A DNA stretch of 64,000 nt from Narthecium ossifragum (Eukaryota > Streptophyta > Magnoliopsida > Dioscoreales > Nartheciaceae): contig OY986966.1 in assembly GCA_963920575.1 (NCBI GenBank), positions 16,859,888 to 16,923,887 of the forward strand. The letters are read 5' to 3'. Shown piece after piece: positions 23,599 to 33,984 of the stretch. Position numbers and translations under genes: made by a program. The notes under the pieces are model-generated. The model saw nothing but the letters and a program-made list of their open reading frames with translations, did no database searches and was not told the DNA's origin. Within the stretch, counting starts at the first letter, position 1; each line of letters starts with the position of its first letter.

Positions 23599-24057
23599 CC
23601 TACTAGCAGATGGCATAAAGAAAAGTGGTAATGCACTGGCCGACAAGATGTAAAAGGAAATATTCCCTCTAAATTATTGTACGATGCAATGATATAACAT
23701 CCTTAGCTCTCCTATATAAGGAGGACTCTTCTGAGTTCATTAGGCTGGAATTCGCCCTCTCTTCTCTTGTAACCTTCCTTCCACCTTTGTAAACCTCTTC
23801 TAGTGGATTAAATAAAGCTTGGATTTCTGCTACAACTCCTCGAGTAAGTTTTATATTCAGTTTTTATTTAGTGATATTCTTTAGATCTGATATCTAAAGA
23901 CTGGAACGTTCATCGTTCAGTTCCACTCGATCTAATATTAGATCGATAGCATCGAGCGCCAGTCCTTTAGATATTGATATCTAATCAATATCAACCCCCC
24001 TTCCGCCTATCTAGTATCAGAGCCAAGTTGGTATTGAACCTGATAGGCGGAAGGGGG
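23599..24057 (+). repeat. Fragment of another LTR element with TATA box, poly(A) signal and primer-site-like hairpin
   Basis: This is the sequence into which A1 inserted; its left part would be the few bases before 8365. TATATAA (23713-23719) and AATAAA (23811-23816) are spaced as in an LTR. TATCAGAGCC near 24014-24023 resembles the tRNA-Met primer site. It lies in the loop of an inverted repeat whose arms are 23996-24011 and 24042-24057. I see neither coding sequence nor a second LTR, so the family is unknown. Confidence 0.5.
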
Positions 24058-24096
24058 TGGAATTAAATTTTAACTTTATTGCATCACTATGTGAAC

Positions 24097-24140
<44 letters not shown>

Positions 24141-24444
24141 GGATTAAAATACTATAATGACTTTATTGAGATTAAAAAAATGTTCACTAAATTTTAATAT
24201 TTACGTAACTTTATTAAATATATTTTAATATGTTCACGGGGTATATAGAAGATACACCGCAGATAGGTGCATAGCAATTTGGTCGTTTCATACGGTGCAT
24301 GATTTGGCTTAAAAAATAAATCGCTCGATGCATGCATTAGTTGATGTATGGTGAACCAAACACAGTATCAAGAATCAGGGTGCATCGCGCGGCGCGATGC
24401 ACCATGATGCATGCCAACCAAACAGAGCCTGAGCACCGGGCAAG
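24058..24444. other. AT-rich noncoding stretch with (TA)n and a possible TIR-element end
   Basis: A (TA)n run of about 38 bases lies at 24099-24136. Near 24405-24430 the sequence ends in GCATGCCAACCAAACAGAGCC, the type of terminus seen in Harbinger- or hAT-like plant MITEs, but I could not find a convincing partner end. No gene is visible. Confidence 0.4.
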
Positions 24445-24824
24445 TAGGGGTGGCAATTCAGGTTCACGGGTCGGGTTCGGGTCGGGTCGAGCACCGATAT
24501 CTCAACCTAAAGGCCAAACCCGAACTCGACCCGTTTAATAAACGGGTCCGGTTTATCAATCCAAACCCGACCCATTTATAAACGGGTCAACCCAACCCGA
24601 CCCGTTTATCCCGTTTATTAAATGGGTCGAATCGGGTCGGGTAGACCCATTTAACAACATTCAAGTACCAAATTATTAACTAATTAATAAAATTAGTAAG
24701 TAATAAAATTACAACTTGTTTCAATTACATCCTAACCATCACACCTAAATAATAAACTTACAACTTGTTTAAATTTTCCTTAATGAGATGAGATCACATT
24801 CAAATTAGTCCTAAAAGTATAAGT

Positions 24825-25905
24825 TGAAGGTCTAAGAGGGAGGTGAATTGGACTCTTTTCGAAAAACTAGATTAACGGAAAAATTAGGTAGGAGAGGACT
24901 AACACCTTAAATGCTTGTACATGAAATGAAACTAAAGTAAATAAGCATGCAAGAATTATATGAAAGAGGGATAGAGAGATAGCACCGATTTTTATAGTGG
25001 TTCGACCCAACTCTTGGTCTACGTCCATTTTTCTTAAGTCTCTCCTTGAGGTTCCACTACTTGCAAATCTTTTACAAGCATTTCCTCCAAGCTTCCTGGT
25101 GCTTGGTGACCTTACAATCACAGCCACTTGCTGTTGGATAACTCTCAAAGTATTTCTTCACACTTGAAGAAGGTTTACAAAGGTTGTAGCTCAAAAGAGA
25201 ATAAGTAGAAACTCTTGCTAAGACTTGCTCAGATGATCTCAATAATATCAATAAAGGTTATGGCAAGTTTACAACACAGAACTACTTATATCTAGCCTTC
25301 AACCAGCTCAAAAATGACCTCCAACATCTATCTGCAACTCTCCAATGGCTAGTTTTTTTACTCTGCGCGTTGCTGGTGGTCGATCCATGCATCGTCCGTC
25401 AATTGTCACGGTCGACCATGACATCAACCGTAGTGTACAAAAACCCAGCCTTTGCGTCCCACGGTCGATCCACCCATCGACCGTCGTATCGTCCGTCAGG
25501 CTCTGTTGTGAAAAATTCTTCCCAGGGTCGATGCTCCGATCGATCGTCGCTTCTTTACTTTTCACCAACATCCGCCACGGTCGACCGTCGCATCGTACCT
25601 CACGGTCGACCGGTTCATCGACCATCGCATCGACCGCCAGGCTCTGTCAAGAAAATGGCTTCGCAGGGTCGATGCAACGATCGACCGCGAGCCAACATTT
25701 CATTTTGTCAAGTATGGTGCATCATCCATGGTCGATCCATGGATCGACCGTCGCATCCCCACGGTCGATCCATGCATCGACCGTCAGTACACAATCACAT
25801 TAAATATTGGATTTTAGACTTTGAATTAAAGGGATAATAAATATTAAACATATATTTTATCATATAATGTATGTTGGCATCATCAAAACAAGGTTAGGAT
25901 CAACA
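24825..25905 (-). repeat. 3' LTR of the copia element
   Basis: On the minus strand it starts TGTTGATCC at 25905 next to the polypurine tract and ends ACCTTCA at 24825. Positions 25378-25795 hold clustered GGTCGACC, CGATCGACC and ATCGACCGT motifs upstream of the presumed promoter. Confidence 0.93.
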
Positions 25906-25920
25906 ATCTCCCCCTTTTTT
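25906..25920 (-). other. Polypurine tract of the copia element
   Basis: The minus strand reads AAAAAAGGGGGAGAT immediately before the 3' LTR, a textbook plus-strand primer for reverse transcription of copia elements. Confidence 0.9.
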
Positions 25921-26464
25921 ATGATGACAACCCTTTTAAATGTGATGATAAAATATTTTGGCTCCCCCTTAATCTATGCATCCATTTCTTTCAAGGAATG
26001 TGTTCTAAAGTAAGTTCTTAAGATGCACACAAGTCATATATCACTAAGAGGATAAGAAAAGTTAATTTTGAGATATAATGACAAGTTAACTTAGATTATG
26101 GCATGTTCAGTTCTTTTAAGAAGGTGAAAATTGGCTATCATGGAATAGTTCATATGGATATTGAAGTTCAAAAATTTATACTAATATAACTTAACAATAT
26201 CCATCATCGTATCATGATTAAGAAATTATCATTATCTAACAACATTTCCTTTCATTCATTCAAAAGAGTTCAACACTTGCATTACAATACTTCCATTCAA
26301 AAACATTTCGGAAAACTTTGGATTAAAGAGTATTTCAAGCACAAGGTTTTCCAAAATACAAGAGTAGAAAAATATGAAATGTAGGGAAATTTTCAACGTT
26401 CATCACAACTTTTTCTCCCCCTTTGGCATCATCAAAAAGAAATAACATGGATGGGGATTTAGGA
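25921..26464 (-). other. Noncoding 3' internal region between extra ORF and polypurine tract
   Basis: About 540 AT-rich bases lie between the stop of the extra ORF and the polypurine tract. I see no frame of note and no repeats; it is probably 3' untranslated sequence of the copia element. Confidence 0.5.
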
Positions 26465-27697
26465 TCAATCAACTGAGGGTGTGGAAGGTGGAAATTCAGT
26501 CTTGATGTAGGTAAAAATGTCTTCAAGTTGCCTTGACATCTTTGCTTGATCCGCCGTGATTTGTGCTTGGGAAGACTTGATGTCACCTTGATTCACTTCT
26601 ATTCTTTCCAGTCTTGCTTCAAGATCATCAAGTCTTTGAGATGTGATGCGACGAGCTCGGGTGTGGGAAGATTCACCTTGATGTCCTTGAAGTCTAGGCT
26701 CTCCTCCTAAGTTTTCCTCATCATGCTCTTCTTGATGCTCGCCTTCCTTATCACTACTAACATCAGGAACACTATAGCCTAAGGCTCGCTTGGCAGAATT
26801 CATCCTTTTGAAAGTGGATTTACTAAAGGGTTGAGAGAGGGGTTTTCTTTCATCAACAACTAGGTGAAGGGTAAGGGCTTGGAAAATATTGGTTAGAAGT
26901 CCTCCAAAAGGTAGTGATTTCCTAGCCGTAAGGTTAACCATTTCCTTGATAATGATATAACCTAGGTTTAGAGGCTTCTTCCTAACCATGCAAGAAAGGA
27001 CATAGGCATGAAGGGGCTTCAAATGATCATGGTGTCCAAGCTTAGGAAAGAGATTTGTTCCTAAAAAGTGGGCAAGCTCCCTATAGTTTTGGTGTAGGCT
27101 ATTTAATTCTATAGGATTTTTGTCAACTAGATCAGATCTAAGAATTGCCCTTCTCCCTTGTTTATCCTTATCATGTCTTTTGAGATCATGATATGAAGTA
27201 AAGTATGCACACTCTCCTTGATTTGGTGCACTTAGCATCTCATTTAGCCATTCTACGGTAATCTTGATGTCATTTCCATAGATATAGCTACTAATGGCCA
27301 CATATCCTTCATCATCAATATCTTCAGTCATATTGCAAGAGAAATATCGAACCATTTCGGGATGCATAAATTGAGGTAAATCTAAGAATTTCTTCCAACC
27401 CATATCAGTGAAAAATCTTTCAACTACATATTCCTTTCCTATGGGCAATTGAAGAGCTCTACCCGAAACCACAAATTTGTCCTTAAATTCTAGCCAAGAG
27501 TCATACCTATCTTTGTCTAGGAAGAGATAGTCATCGAAGGAAGGAGTAGAAGAAGGCATGGATGAGGACTGTCCAAGTGAACCTTTGGCTTTCTTCAACA
27601 ACCTTCTCTCCTTCACTGCCTGCCTCTTCTTCTCTCCTTGCGTCGGAGCAGTCGGCGCCAGAGGTGGAGGAGGTCCGACGTTCTTGGTGCGAGGCAT
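26465..27697 (-). CDS. Extra ORF downstream of copia pol, putative plant transposon-protein domain
   Basis: An uninterrupted 410-codon frame begins at an ATG (27697) with a basic N-terminus (KKRQAVKERRLLKKAK). The central part, about residues 55-270, resembles the putative plant transposon-protein family often found in retrotransposon-derived ORFs (VVERFFTDMGWKKFL, EMVRYFSCNM, YGNDIKITVEWLNEML, LARKSLPFGGLL-like). The C-terminus (about 355-400) is a heptad-type coiled coil (LDDLEARLERIEVN). I see no signal peptide or membrane segment, so an envelope role is not supported. It occupies the position of the env-like ORF of SIRE elements. The function is unknown; that it stays open while pol is broken is notable. 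Confidence 0.75.
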   Translation of the reverse strand: MPRTKNVGPPPPLAPTAPTQGEKKRQAVKERRLLKKAKGSLGQSSSMPSSTPSFDDYLFLDKDRYDSWLEFKDKFVVSGRALQLPIGKEYVVERFFTDMGWKKFLDLPQFMHPEMVRYFSCNMTEDIDDEGYVAISSYIYGNDIKITVEWLNEMLSAPNQGECAYFTSYHDLKRHDKDKQGRRAILRSDLVDKNPIELNSLHQNYRELAHFLGTNLFPKLGHHDHLKPLHAYVLSCMVRKKPLNLGYIIIKEMVNLTARKSLPFGGLLTNIFQALTLHLVVDERKPLSQPFSKSTFKRMNSAKRALGYSVPDVSSDKEGEHQEEHDEENLGGEPRLQGHQGESSHTRARRITSQRLDDLEARLERIEVNQGDIKSSQAQITADQAKMSRQLEDIFTYIKTEFPPSTPSVD

Positions 27698-28310
27698 GGC
27701 GTGAGGCTTAGTTAGGGTTTTGAGAGGAGAGGAGAGGAGAAGAGAGCGGTCGAACCAAGGAGATGGCGGACATTTGAGAGCTAGGGCACGGTCGAATCAG
27801 GGGAAATAATGAAGCTTTGATCGGGGGTTATTAGGGGAGATTGAGTGAAAATGACTGAAATGCCCTCACTTATTGTCACACGATCCGTGGCGGTCGACCG
27901 TAAGAAGTTGGTGGTCGACCGTCGTGAGCAATATGTGTAGTATTAAAGTCGCACGGTCGATCCGAGAAAGTTGGCGGTCGACCGTGGCACACGATAGGTC
28001 TAAAAATGAAGGCCCACGATCGATCCAAAGAGTTGGCGGTAGACCGTCCAGTGCGAATGTACGCACGGTAGACCGTCAGGACGTCTGGATCGACTGTCAG
28101 TTCCAGAAAGTGAATTTTGAAATTCAATTTAAAATCATTTTAAAATCAAAACATCACAAAACTTTACATACACGTGTAACTAAATATTATGAGCTAAAAA
28201 CAACTCTTAAATCATGAAAATTACTCAATTTACCAAAATTTAGCATTCAAGTAGGATATTTTATAAAAAAGCAGATAAAGACGTGACCATACCTTTTCTT
28301 TTTAGCTCCT
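27698..28310 (-). promoter_or_regulatory. Spacer between pol and extra ORF with GGTCGACC-type motif cluster
   Basis: The spacer contains about ten copies of GGTCGACCGT, CGGTCGATCC and related short motifs at 27885-28100, the same set as in this element's LTRs. The part 27698-27870 is purine/pyrimidine-biased leader-like sequence directly before the extra ORF. A role as a second promoter or leader for the ORF is inference. Confidence 0.45.
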
Positions 28311-29380
28311 TTATTTTGGACATCCATTGGACATCCCAAGCTCCCTTAGTAGATAGAGAAATCTGTCTTCACTCAAGGGTTTCGTTAGAATATCTGTAAT
28401 TTGATGCTCAGTGCTAACAAATTCAAGTGCTATATCTCCTTTTTGTGTGTGATTACGAAGGAAATGGTGTCGAATTTCTATGTGCTTTGTTTTAGAATGT
28501 AGAAAGGGATTCTTAGATAAACTTATGGCACTAGCGTTGTCACATCTAATGCGTATTTTGCCTACATGTATGTTGTAATCTACCAATTGCATTTTCATCC
28601 AAAGTAATTGTGCACAACAACTACCCGCCACAATGTATTCCGCTTCGGCGGTGGATAAAGCAACTGAATTTTGCTTCTTGGAGAACCAAGAAACAAGTGC
28701 ATGACCAAGAAAGTGACATGTACCACTTGTGCTTTTTCTATCAAGCCTACATCCGACAAAATCTGCATCAGAGTAGCCAATTAGATCAAAACATAATCTT
28801 CTAGGATACCACAAACCATAATTTTGGGTTCCTATTAGAAATCTGAAGATCCTCTTGACCGCAAGCAAATGAGATTCCTTATGACAAGATCGATATCTAG
28901 CACAAAGGCAAACACTAAACATGATGTCCGGTCTACTAGCGGTCAAATAAAGTAAAGAACCAATCATCCCTCTATAAAATGTTTGTTCAACGAGTTTCCC
29001 ATCTTCATCCTTGTCTAATTTGAGTGTTGTACACATGGGGGTTCTATAAATTTTGGATTCGACAAAACCATATTTCTTGAGTAGGTCTCTAGTGTATTTG
29101 GCTTGATTTACAAAGATCCCTCCTCGAGTTTGCATGATTTGTAAACTAAGAAAATAATTGAGTTCACCCATCAAACTCATCTCAAACTCACTTTGCATAC
29201 ATGTGGCAAATTTTTCACAAAGTTTATCATTTGTAGAACCAAAAATAATATCATCAACATAAATTTGAACCAAGAGCAAATCTTTGCCTTTTGATTTGGT
29301 AAATAATGTAGTATCAATTTTTCCTCTACAAAAATCATTATCCATCAAGAATTTACTAAGCCTTTCATACCAAGCTCTAA
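28311..29380 (-). pseudogene. Reverse transcriptase C-terminal part and RNase H of copia pol
   Basis: The frame reads from AWYERLSKFL through the reverse transcriptase site YVDDIIFGS to RNase H (YSDADFVGCRLDRKSTSG, STAEAEYI, CDNASAISLSKNP) and the end KTKHIEIRHHFLRNH with TDILTKPL. These motifs are intact and open. The N-terminal part continues at 30724 beyond the inserted Harbinger-like element, which cuts the protein after [10 protein letters not shown]. The first 25 or so codons of the open frame on the right belong to the insertion. Confidence 0.88.
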
Positions 29381-30720
29381 GCTTGTGTTTGGCAACCGGG
29401 GTATGCTCCGGGTTAAGGGGGTTAAGCCCCTTAACCCGGTTCTTACCCCCAAACAGCATCGGGGTAGCAAAACGGGGTTAGATGGGCTAAATGGGTTAGA
29501 TGGGTTAAGAAGCTCTCACACACCCCGACATCACTTCTCTTCTCTCTGCTCCCTCTCTCTGTCTCTCTCGGACCTCTCTCCGGCGGCGGCGATGACATCC
29601 ACCGGCGAGGCTCTCCCCTTCCCCGGCATCACCTCTCCTCTCCCCCATCCTCTATTCTCCTCCACAGTCCCTCCTTCCTCTCTAGCTCGCCGCCACATAG
29701 CTGCCAAGCCCCTATCCATCCCGACCACCGCCGTCCTCTTCTCCAGTCCCCAGCGAAGCCGCGGCCACCCGCGGCTCCTCCTCCGAGTTTCCTCGCCACC
29801 TCGGTCTTCCCCGAGGCCCCTCTACGCCGGCGACTACCTTCTCCGCCACCGCGGCTCCGACCCCGAGCTAGGCTACTCCTCCGACTCCTCCGGATCCAGC
29901 ATCGCGGCGCCTCCGTCTTCTCCTCCCCTCCCGACGACGCCTCGCCACGACACCGCCCACCCCTCCGCAACCCCTCCTTGCCGACGGAACCCCAACTCGA
30001 GCTTCCCCTCTCACGGATCTGGCGCCGCCACCACTCAACATCGCCATCCCCGTCGCCTCCGGCCTTCCCAACCCCGTCCATTCCCAGATCCGACGCCCCC
30101 TAGTCACCACAACCCTCTTCCGACCAGCTCCGGGCCCGATCCGACGATCCATCGCCGCTAGCTGACGGAGAAGAGGACTGGGTACTAGGTCACGTGCGGA
30201 TGGGATGCATTCCAATGTCACCATTTTAATATTATTATATTTTTTTATTAATATTAAAATAATATTATTTTATTTTATTAAATAATATACCCTATTCTAT
30301 GCAATAATATAATAATATAAAATTTGTACGGTTTATGCACAAATATCCAAACTTAATTTAATAAAAAGAATTTAAATATTATATGCGTAAACACGAAACA
30401 TATTCAAAATTCTTGATCAAATTCAAATATATACTCGGGGTTAAGGACATTTTCTATAGTTAGAGTAGACTCAGGGCGTCGATTCGGATGGGTTTTCTGG
30501 GTCGGGCTGATATTATAATCTTAACCCACTAGCTTATCCACTATTATAATATTAAATATTATATATTTTATACACTTTACAATTATTATCCTTATCCCAA
30601 ACTTAACCCATTAACTTACCCATGTTTCTGAGCCAAACGCCAAAGTGGGTTAAGTTTACCCCCATTTCTTATCCCCACTTTTTTACCCCTAACCCCCTTA
30701 ACCCCCAACCAAACGGAGGC
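29381..30720. mobile_element. Harbinger-like nonautonomous element with GC-rich cargo
   Basis: The element is flanked by TAA (29378-29380 and 30721-30723) and has inverted ends GCTTGTGTTTGGCAACCGGGG and GCCTCCGTTTGGTTGGGGG, the GTTTGG type of PIF/Harbinger termini. The ends include repeated GGGTTAAG / CTTAACCC stretches. The middle (about 29530-30180) is very GC-rich and unlike the AT-rich copia around it. No transposase is present. It splits the copia reverse transcriptase exactly between two codons, proving that it came later. Confidence 0.8.
29592..30161 (+). pseudogene. GC-rich captured sequence with open frame in the Harbinger-like element
   Basis: From an ATG at 29592 an open frame of about 190 codons runs to 30161; it is rich in Pro, Ser and Arg (for example LPFPGITSPLPHPLF). 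It is in frame with a longer one starting in the element terminus. GC content, CpG density and the C/T-rich bases before the ATG resemble a 5' exon of a GC-rich plant gene. I do not recognise the protein. Overlapping minus-strand frames are also open, so composition alone may explain the length. Confidence 0.35.
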
Positions 30721-30723
30721 TAA

Positions 30724-31407
30724 GAGCTTGTTTTAATCTATACAAGGCTTTAGTGAGTTTGAATACATGATCTCTCAATTTGTAGTCCTCAAATTCGGGG
30801 GGTTGTTCAACATAGACTTCTTCCTTTAGTAAACCATTCAAGAAGGCACTCTTAACATCCATTTGATACAATTTGAAATCTTTGTAAGATGCAAAAGCTA
30901 GAAGTAGTCCTATTGCCTCAAGTCTAGCTACCGGTGCAAAAGTCTCATCAAAATCAATTCCTTCTTATTGATTGAACCCTTTTGCAACAAGTCTAGCTTT
31001 GTTCCTTGTAATTGTCCCCGATTCATCCATTTTGTTTCTAAAAACCCATTTAGTACCAATAACGGGATGATCATAAGGTCTAGGTACCAAATTCCAAATT
31101 TCATTTCTTTCAAATTGATTCAACTCTTCTTGCATTGCTAAGATCCAATGATCATCCCTAGTGCTTCCTCAATCGTTTTGGGCTCAATTTGAGATAGGAA
31201 GGCTAGATTTGCACATGCATTTAATGAAGATCTAGTTTGGATTCCTCTTGATGGTTCACTAATTATCAATTCCTTTGGGTGTGAAGATGCATATTTCCAA
31301 TCTTTGGGCAAATCATGATGTTGATCACTAGGTGTAATTTCAAAAGATTCCTCAAATCTATCATTCAATTCTTCAACATTATTTTGGGTTTCATCTACTA
31401 CAATTCT
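30724..31407 (-). pseudogene. Reverse transcriptase N-terminal part of copia pol
   Basis: The sequence gives the usual copia reverse transcriptase start (region around EEALG and the basic KNKMDESG-like part) through [15 protein letters not shown] to [10 protein letters not shown] at the insertion point. Several stops and frame changes, for example around 30966 and 31138, break it. Upstream it joins the linker after integrase. Confidence 0.7.
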
Positions 31408-32537
31408 TCAATTGTCATTAGGAATATCATCATCTTTACCATCAATTCTACTAGGAACTATAATCATTTCATCAAAAGTAACATGCATTGATTCTTCAAC
31501 CACTAATATTCTTTTATTAAAGATTCTATAGCTTTTGCTTTTCTGCGAGTATCCAAGAAAAACTCCTTCATCCGATCTAGCATCAAATTTTCCAAGATTA
31601 TCCTTGCCATTGTTCAAGATAAAACATTTGCAACCAAAAGCTCTAAAGTACACAATATTTGGAATTCTTCCTTTTCAAAGCTCATATGGGGTTTTCTTCA
31701 AAATGGTCTCAAAGCTACTCTATTAATCACATGGTAAGAAGTATTAATTGCTTCGGCCCAAAAATACTTAGAAAGATTATTCTCACATAATAGAGTTCTA
31801 GCCATGTCTTGTAGGGTTCTATTTTTCTTTTCAACAAAACCATTTTGTTAAGGGGTTCTAAGTGATGAGAAGTTATGGGAAATCCCGTTGTCATTGCAAA
31901 ACTTTTCTATATGGGAATTCTTGAATTCTCCTCCATGGTCACTTCTAATGCATGTAATGAGAATACCTTTCTCATTTTGGACTCTTCTACAAAAGTTGGT
32001 GAATTTCTCAAAGACTTCATCTTTGTATGCAAGGAAAATCACCCAAGTGTATCTAGTGTAGTCATATACTAAAACAAAACCATATGATCTACCACCTAAG
32101 CTTGTAGGTTTGGTTGGTCCAAAAAGGTCCATGTGAATGAGTTCTAATGCTCTTGTGGTGGAAACTACATTTTTAGGCTTGAAAGAGGATTTTACTTGTT
32201 TTCCTCTTTGACATGCATCACAAATCTTATCTTTCTCAAATGTGATCTTGGGAAGTCCAAGAATAAGGTCTTTTCGAGAAAGTTTGGATATTAAATCCAT
32301 GTGTGCATGTCCAAGCCTTCTATGCCATAACCATGAATTATCATTTAAGACACTAAAGCATACATCATTATGGCAAACAAGATTATCAAGATAAAATGTG
32401 TATACATTACCATCACGATGACCCACTAGTAAGATTTTATCACTAAGAGCATTATTAATATAGCATTTTGAATCTTCAAAAATAACTTTGTTACCTCTAT
32501 CACATAATTGACTAATGCTAAGCAAATTATGTCTCAA
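31408..32537 (-). pseudogene. Integrase of copia pol
   Basis: The frame starts with the pre-integrase region (LWHRRLGHAHMD, CDACQRGKQ) and shows the core: Asp in LIHMDLFGP, Asp in IRSDHGGEF and, after a stop at about 31845-31847, the Glu-containing NGFVEKKNRTLQ region. The stop replaces a single codon in the usual RTPQQNG stretch. More breaks occur at 31700-31740, and the C-terminal part (YFRAFGCKCFIL, GVFLGYS) is open again from 31653 to 31408. Confidence 0.82.
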
Positions 32538-32546
32538 ACCTTCAAC

Positions 32547-32804
32547 TCAGAGAACATTTTCAATAATAATGAAACATGTTTTACCAATATTGCCAATGCC
32601 AATTATTTTTCCTTTTCCATTATCTCCAGAGTTCACCATTCCTCCATCTTTAGATTGAAAAGTTGAGAACATGCTCCTTTCACCCCTCATATGTCTTGAG
32701 CATCCACTATCAAGATACCATCTTTTAGCCTTTGTGTTGGTCTTGATCTTGGATCTCATACATTCCAACAAATAAGAGATCAAACCTTGATTTTTGATAC
32801 CCAA
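32547..32804 (-). pseudogene. Protease segment of copia pol
   Basis: The short frame contains WYLDSGCSRHM, the copia aspartic protease active-site motif, followed by GGMVNSGDNGKGKIIGIG. It overlaps the end of the gag frame by about 25 bases in another register and is separated from integrase by a stop at about 32540. Confidence 0.78.
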
Positions 32805-33644
32805 ATCTTGTTGGGTCCATTTGCATTAGTACTATGCATAAGAGAAGAAGATGAATGTCTAGGTGCCCAAATTTTTTTAGCATTAGCATGTCTTATTAGA
32901 TAGCAACTAGGTGCAATGTGACCTACTTTGCAACAATAATGACATATAGGTGCTTGTGCTACCTTAGGAGGATGAGAAGAAGCTTTAACAAAGTTAGTCT
33001 TCTTTTGGTTGTTCACCTTCCTAGGGTTGTAGCCAAATCCTTCCTTGTTTAAGGAGTTCCTTTGGCTATCAAGAATCTCATCTAACTTGTCTCTACTCTT
33101 CACGAATTTAGTTATAGTGATTTTTAAGTCATTAACCTCAAGAGTGAGATCTCTCTTGGATTTCCTCAAGAAGATAAGTTCCATTTGCATATCATAGTTT
33201 GTGTTCTTCAATATGGTGAGCTCATATTGAGTGTCCTTGAGTTCCTCCTCATCTAATTTCTCTTCTTCTACTTTCTTCAAGTCCTTACAAGTAGCATAGT
33301 ATTTCTTTTTAAGTAACTTGAAATCATTAGCTAAAGCATGATAAGCATCAAAAATTTCTTTAAAAGCAAGCTCATCTTCTACCTCATTTTCCTCTTCTTC
33401 CTCATCTCCAATGTGCAATTAAGCATATGTTGGCTACCTCTTGTTCTTCTTCATCGGATGAGGTTTCCACATCACTTTCTCCCCAAGCAGCCATCATTGC
33501 CTTCTTTTTCTTGAACTCCTTCTTTGAAGGCTTCTTGAGTTGAGGACAATCAAACTTGATGTGTTCGGGTTTCCTACACTGATAGCATATGATTTCATTT
33601 AAGTTAGAAGAGGTAGGATTGTACTTTTCACCTTTGAAGATAAA
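32780..33644 (-). pseudogene. Gag C-terminal part of copia element with two zinc knuckles
   Basis: Reading from the MITE junction leftward, the first zinc knuckle is CYQCRKPEHIKFDC (about 33555-33600). An acidic region follows, with a small frame error at about 33420. Then come a long coiled-coil-like part (LKKKYYATCKDLKKVEEEK) and a second knuckle CHYCCKVGHIAPSC (about 32905-32950). Two knuckles separated by a coiled coil are usual for the long gag of SIRE-type elements. A foldback MITE lies between this part and the N-terminal half. Confidence 0.78.
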
Positions 33645-33901
33645 TTAATAACATTTTACTCCCCTATAGTTTGAAAATATGTCAATTTACCCCCTATATT
33701 TTAAAACGTGACAAGACGCACCCTTAATTTATCAATGTGATCGTATTACTCTCAAATGTGACAAAACGCACCCCATATATAGGGGGTCAATTGGGTGTAA
33801 TATGACCACATTGATAAATTAAGGGTGTGTTTTGTCACGTTTTAAAATATAGGGGGTAAATTGACATATTTTCAAACTATAGGGGAGTAAGATGTTATTA
33901 A
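33645..33901. mobile_element. Foldback MITE inside copia gag
   Basis: The 257-base element is an almost complete inverted repeat: TTAATAACAT and TTACTCCCCTATAG at the left correspond to CTATAGGGGAGTAA and ATGTTATTAA at the right, with arms above 100 bases. The copia gag sequence resumes on either side. No duplication outside the palindrome could be fixed. There is no coding capacity. Confidence 0.85.
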
Positions 33902-33984
33902 CCCTTGAAGAATTTATTCTTGAAGAATTTCTTTCCTCCTTGGTGCTTGAAGATCCTTTGTATTCTTCTTGATATCATCACTAA

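Noticed and set aside
24014..24023. TATCAGAGCC as part of a tRNA-Met gene
   Set aside because: Only the 3'-complement core is present; there is no cloverleaf. It fits a primer site better. I found no tRNA or rRNA gene in the window.
25345..25837. Frames of about 150 codons rich in Arg, Ser and Asp in the copia LTR (also 35272-35799, 49525-49884, 61697-62096)
   Set aside because: They are readings of the GGTCGACC motif clusters in any frame (DRR/GRP/STV repeats), not proteins.
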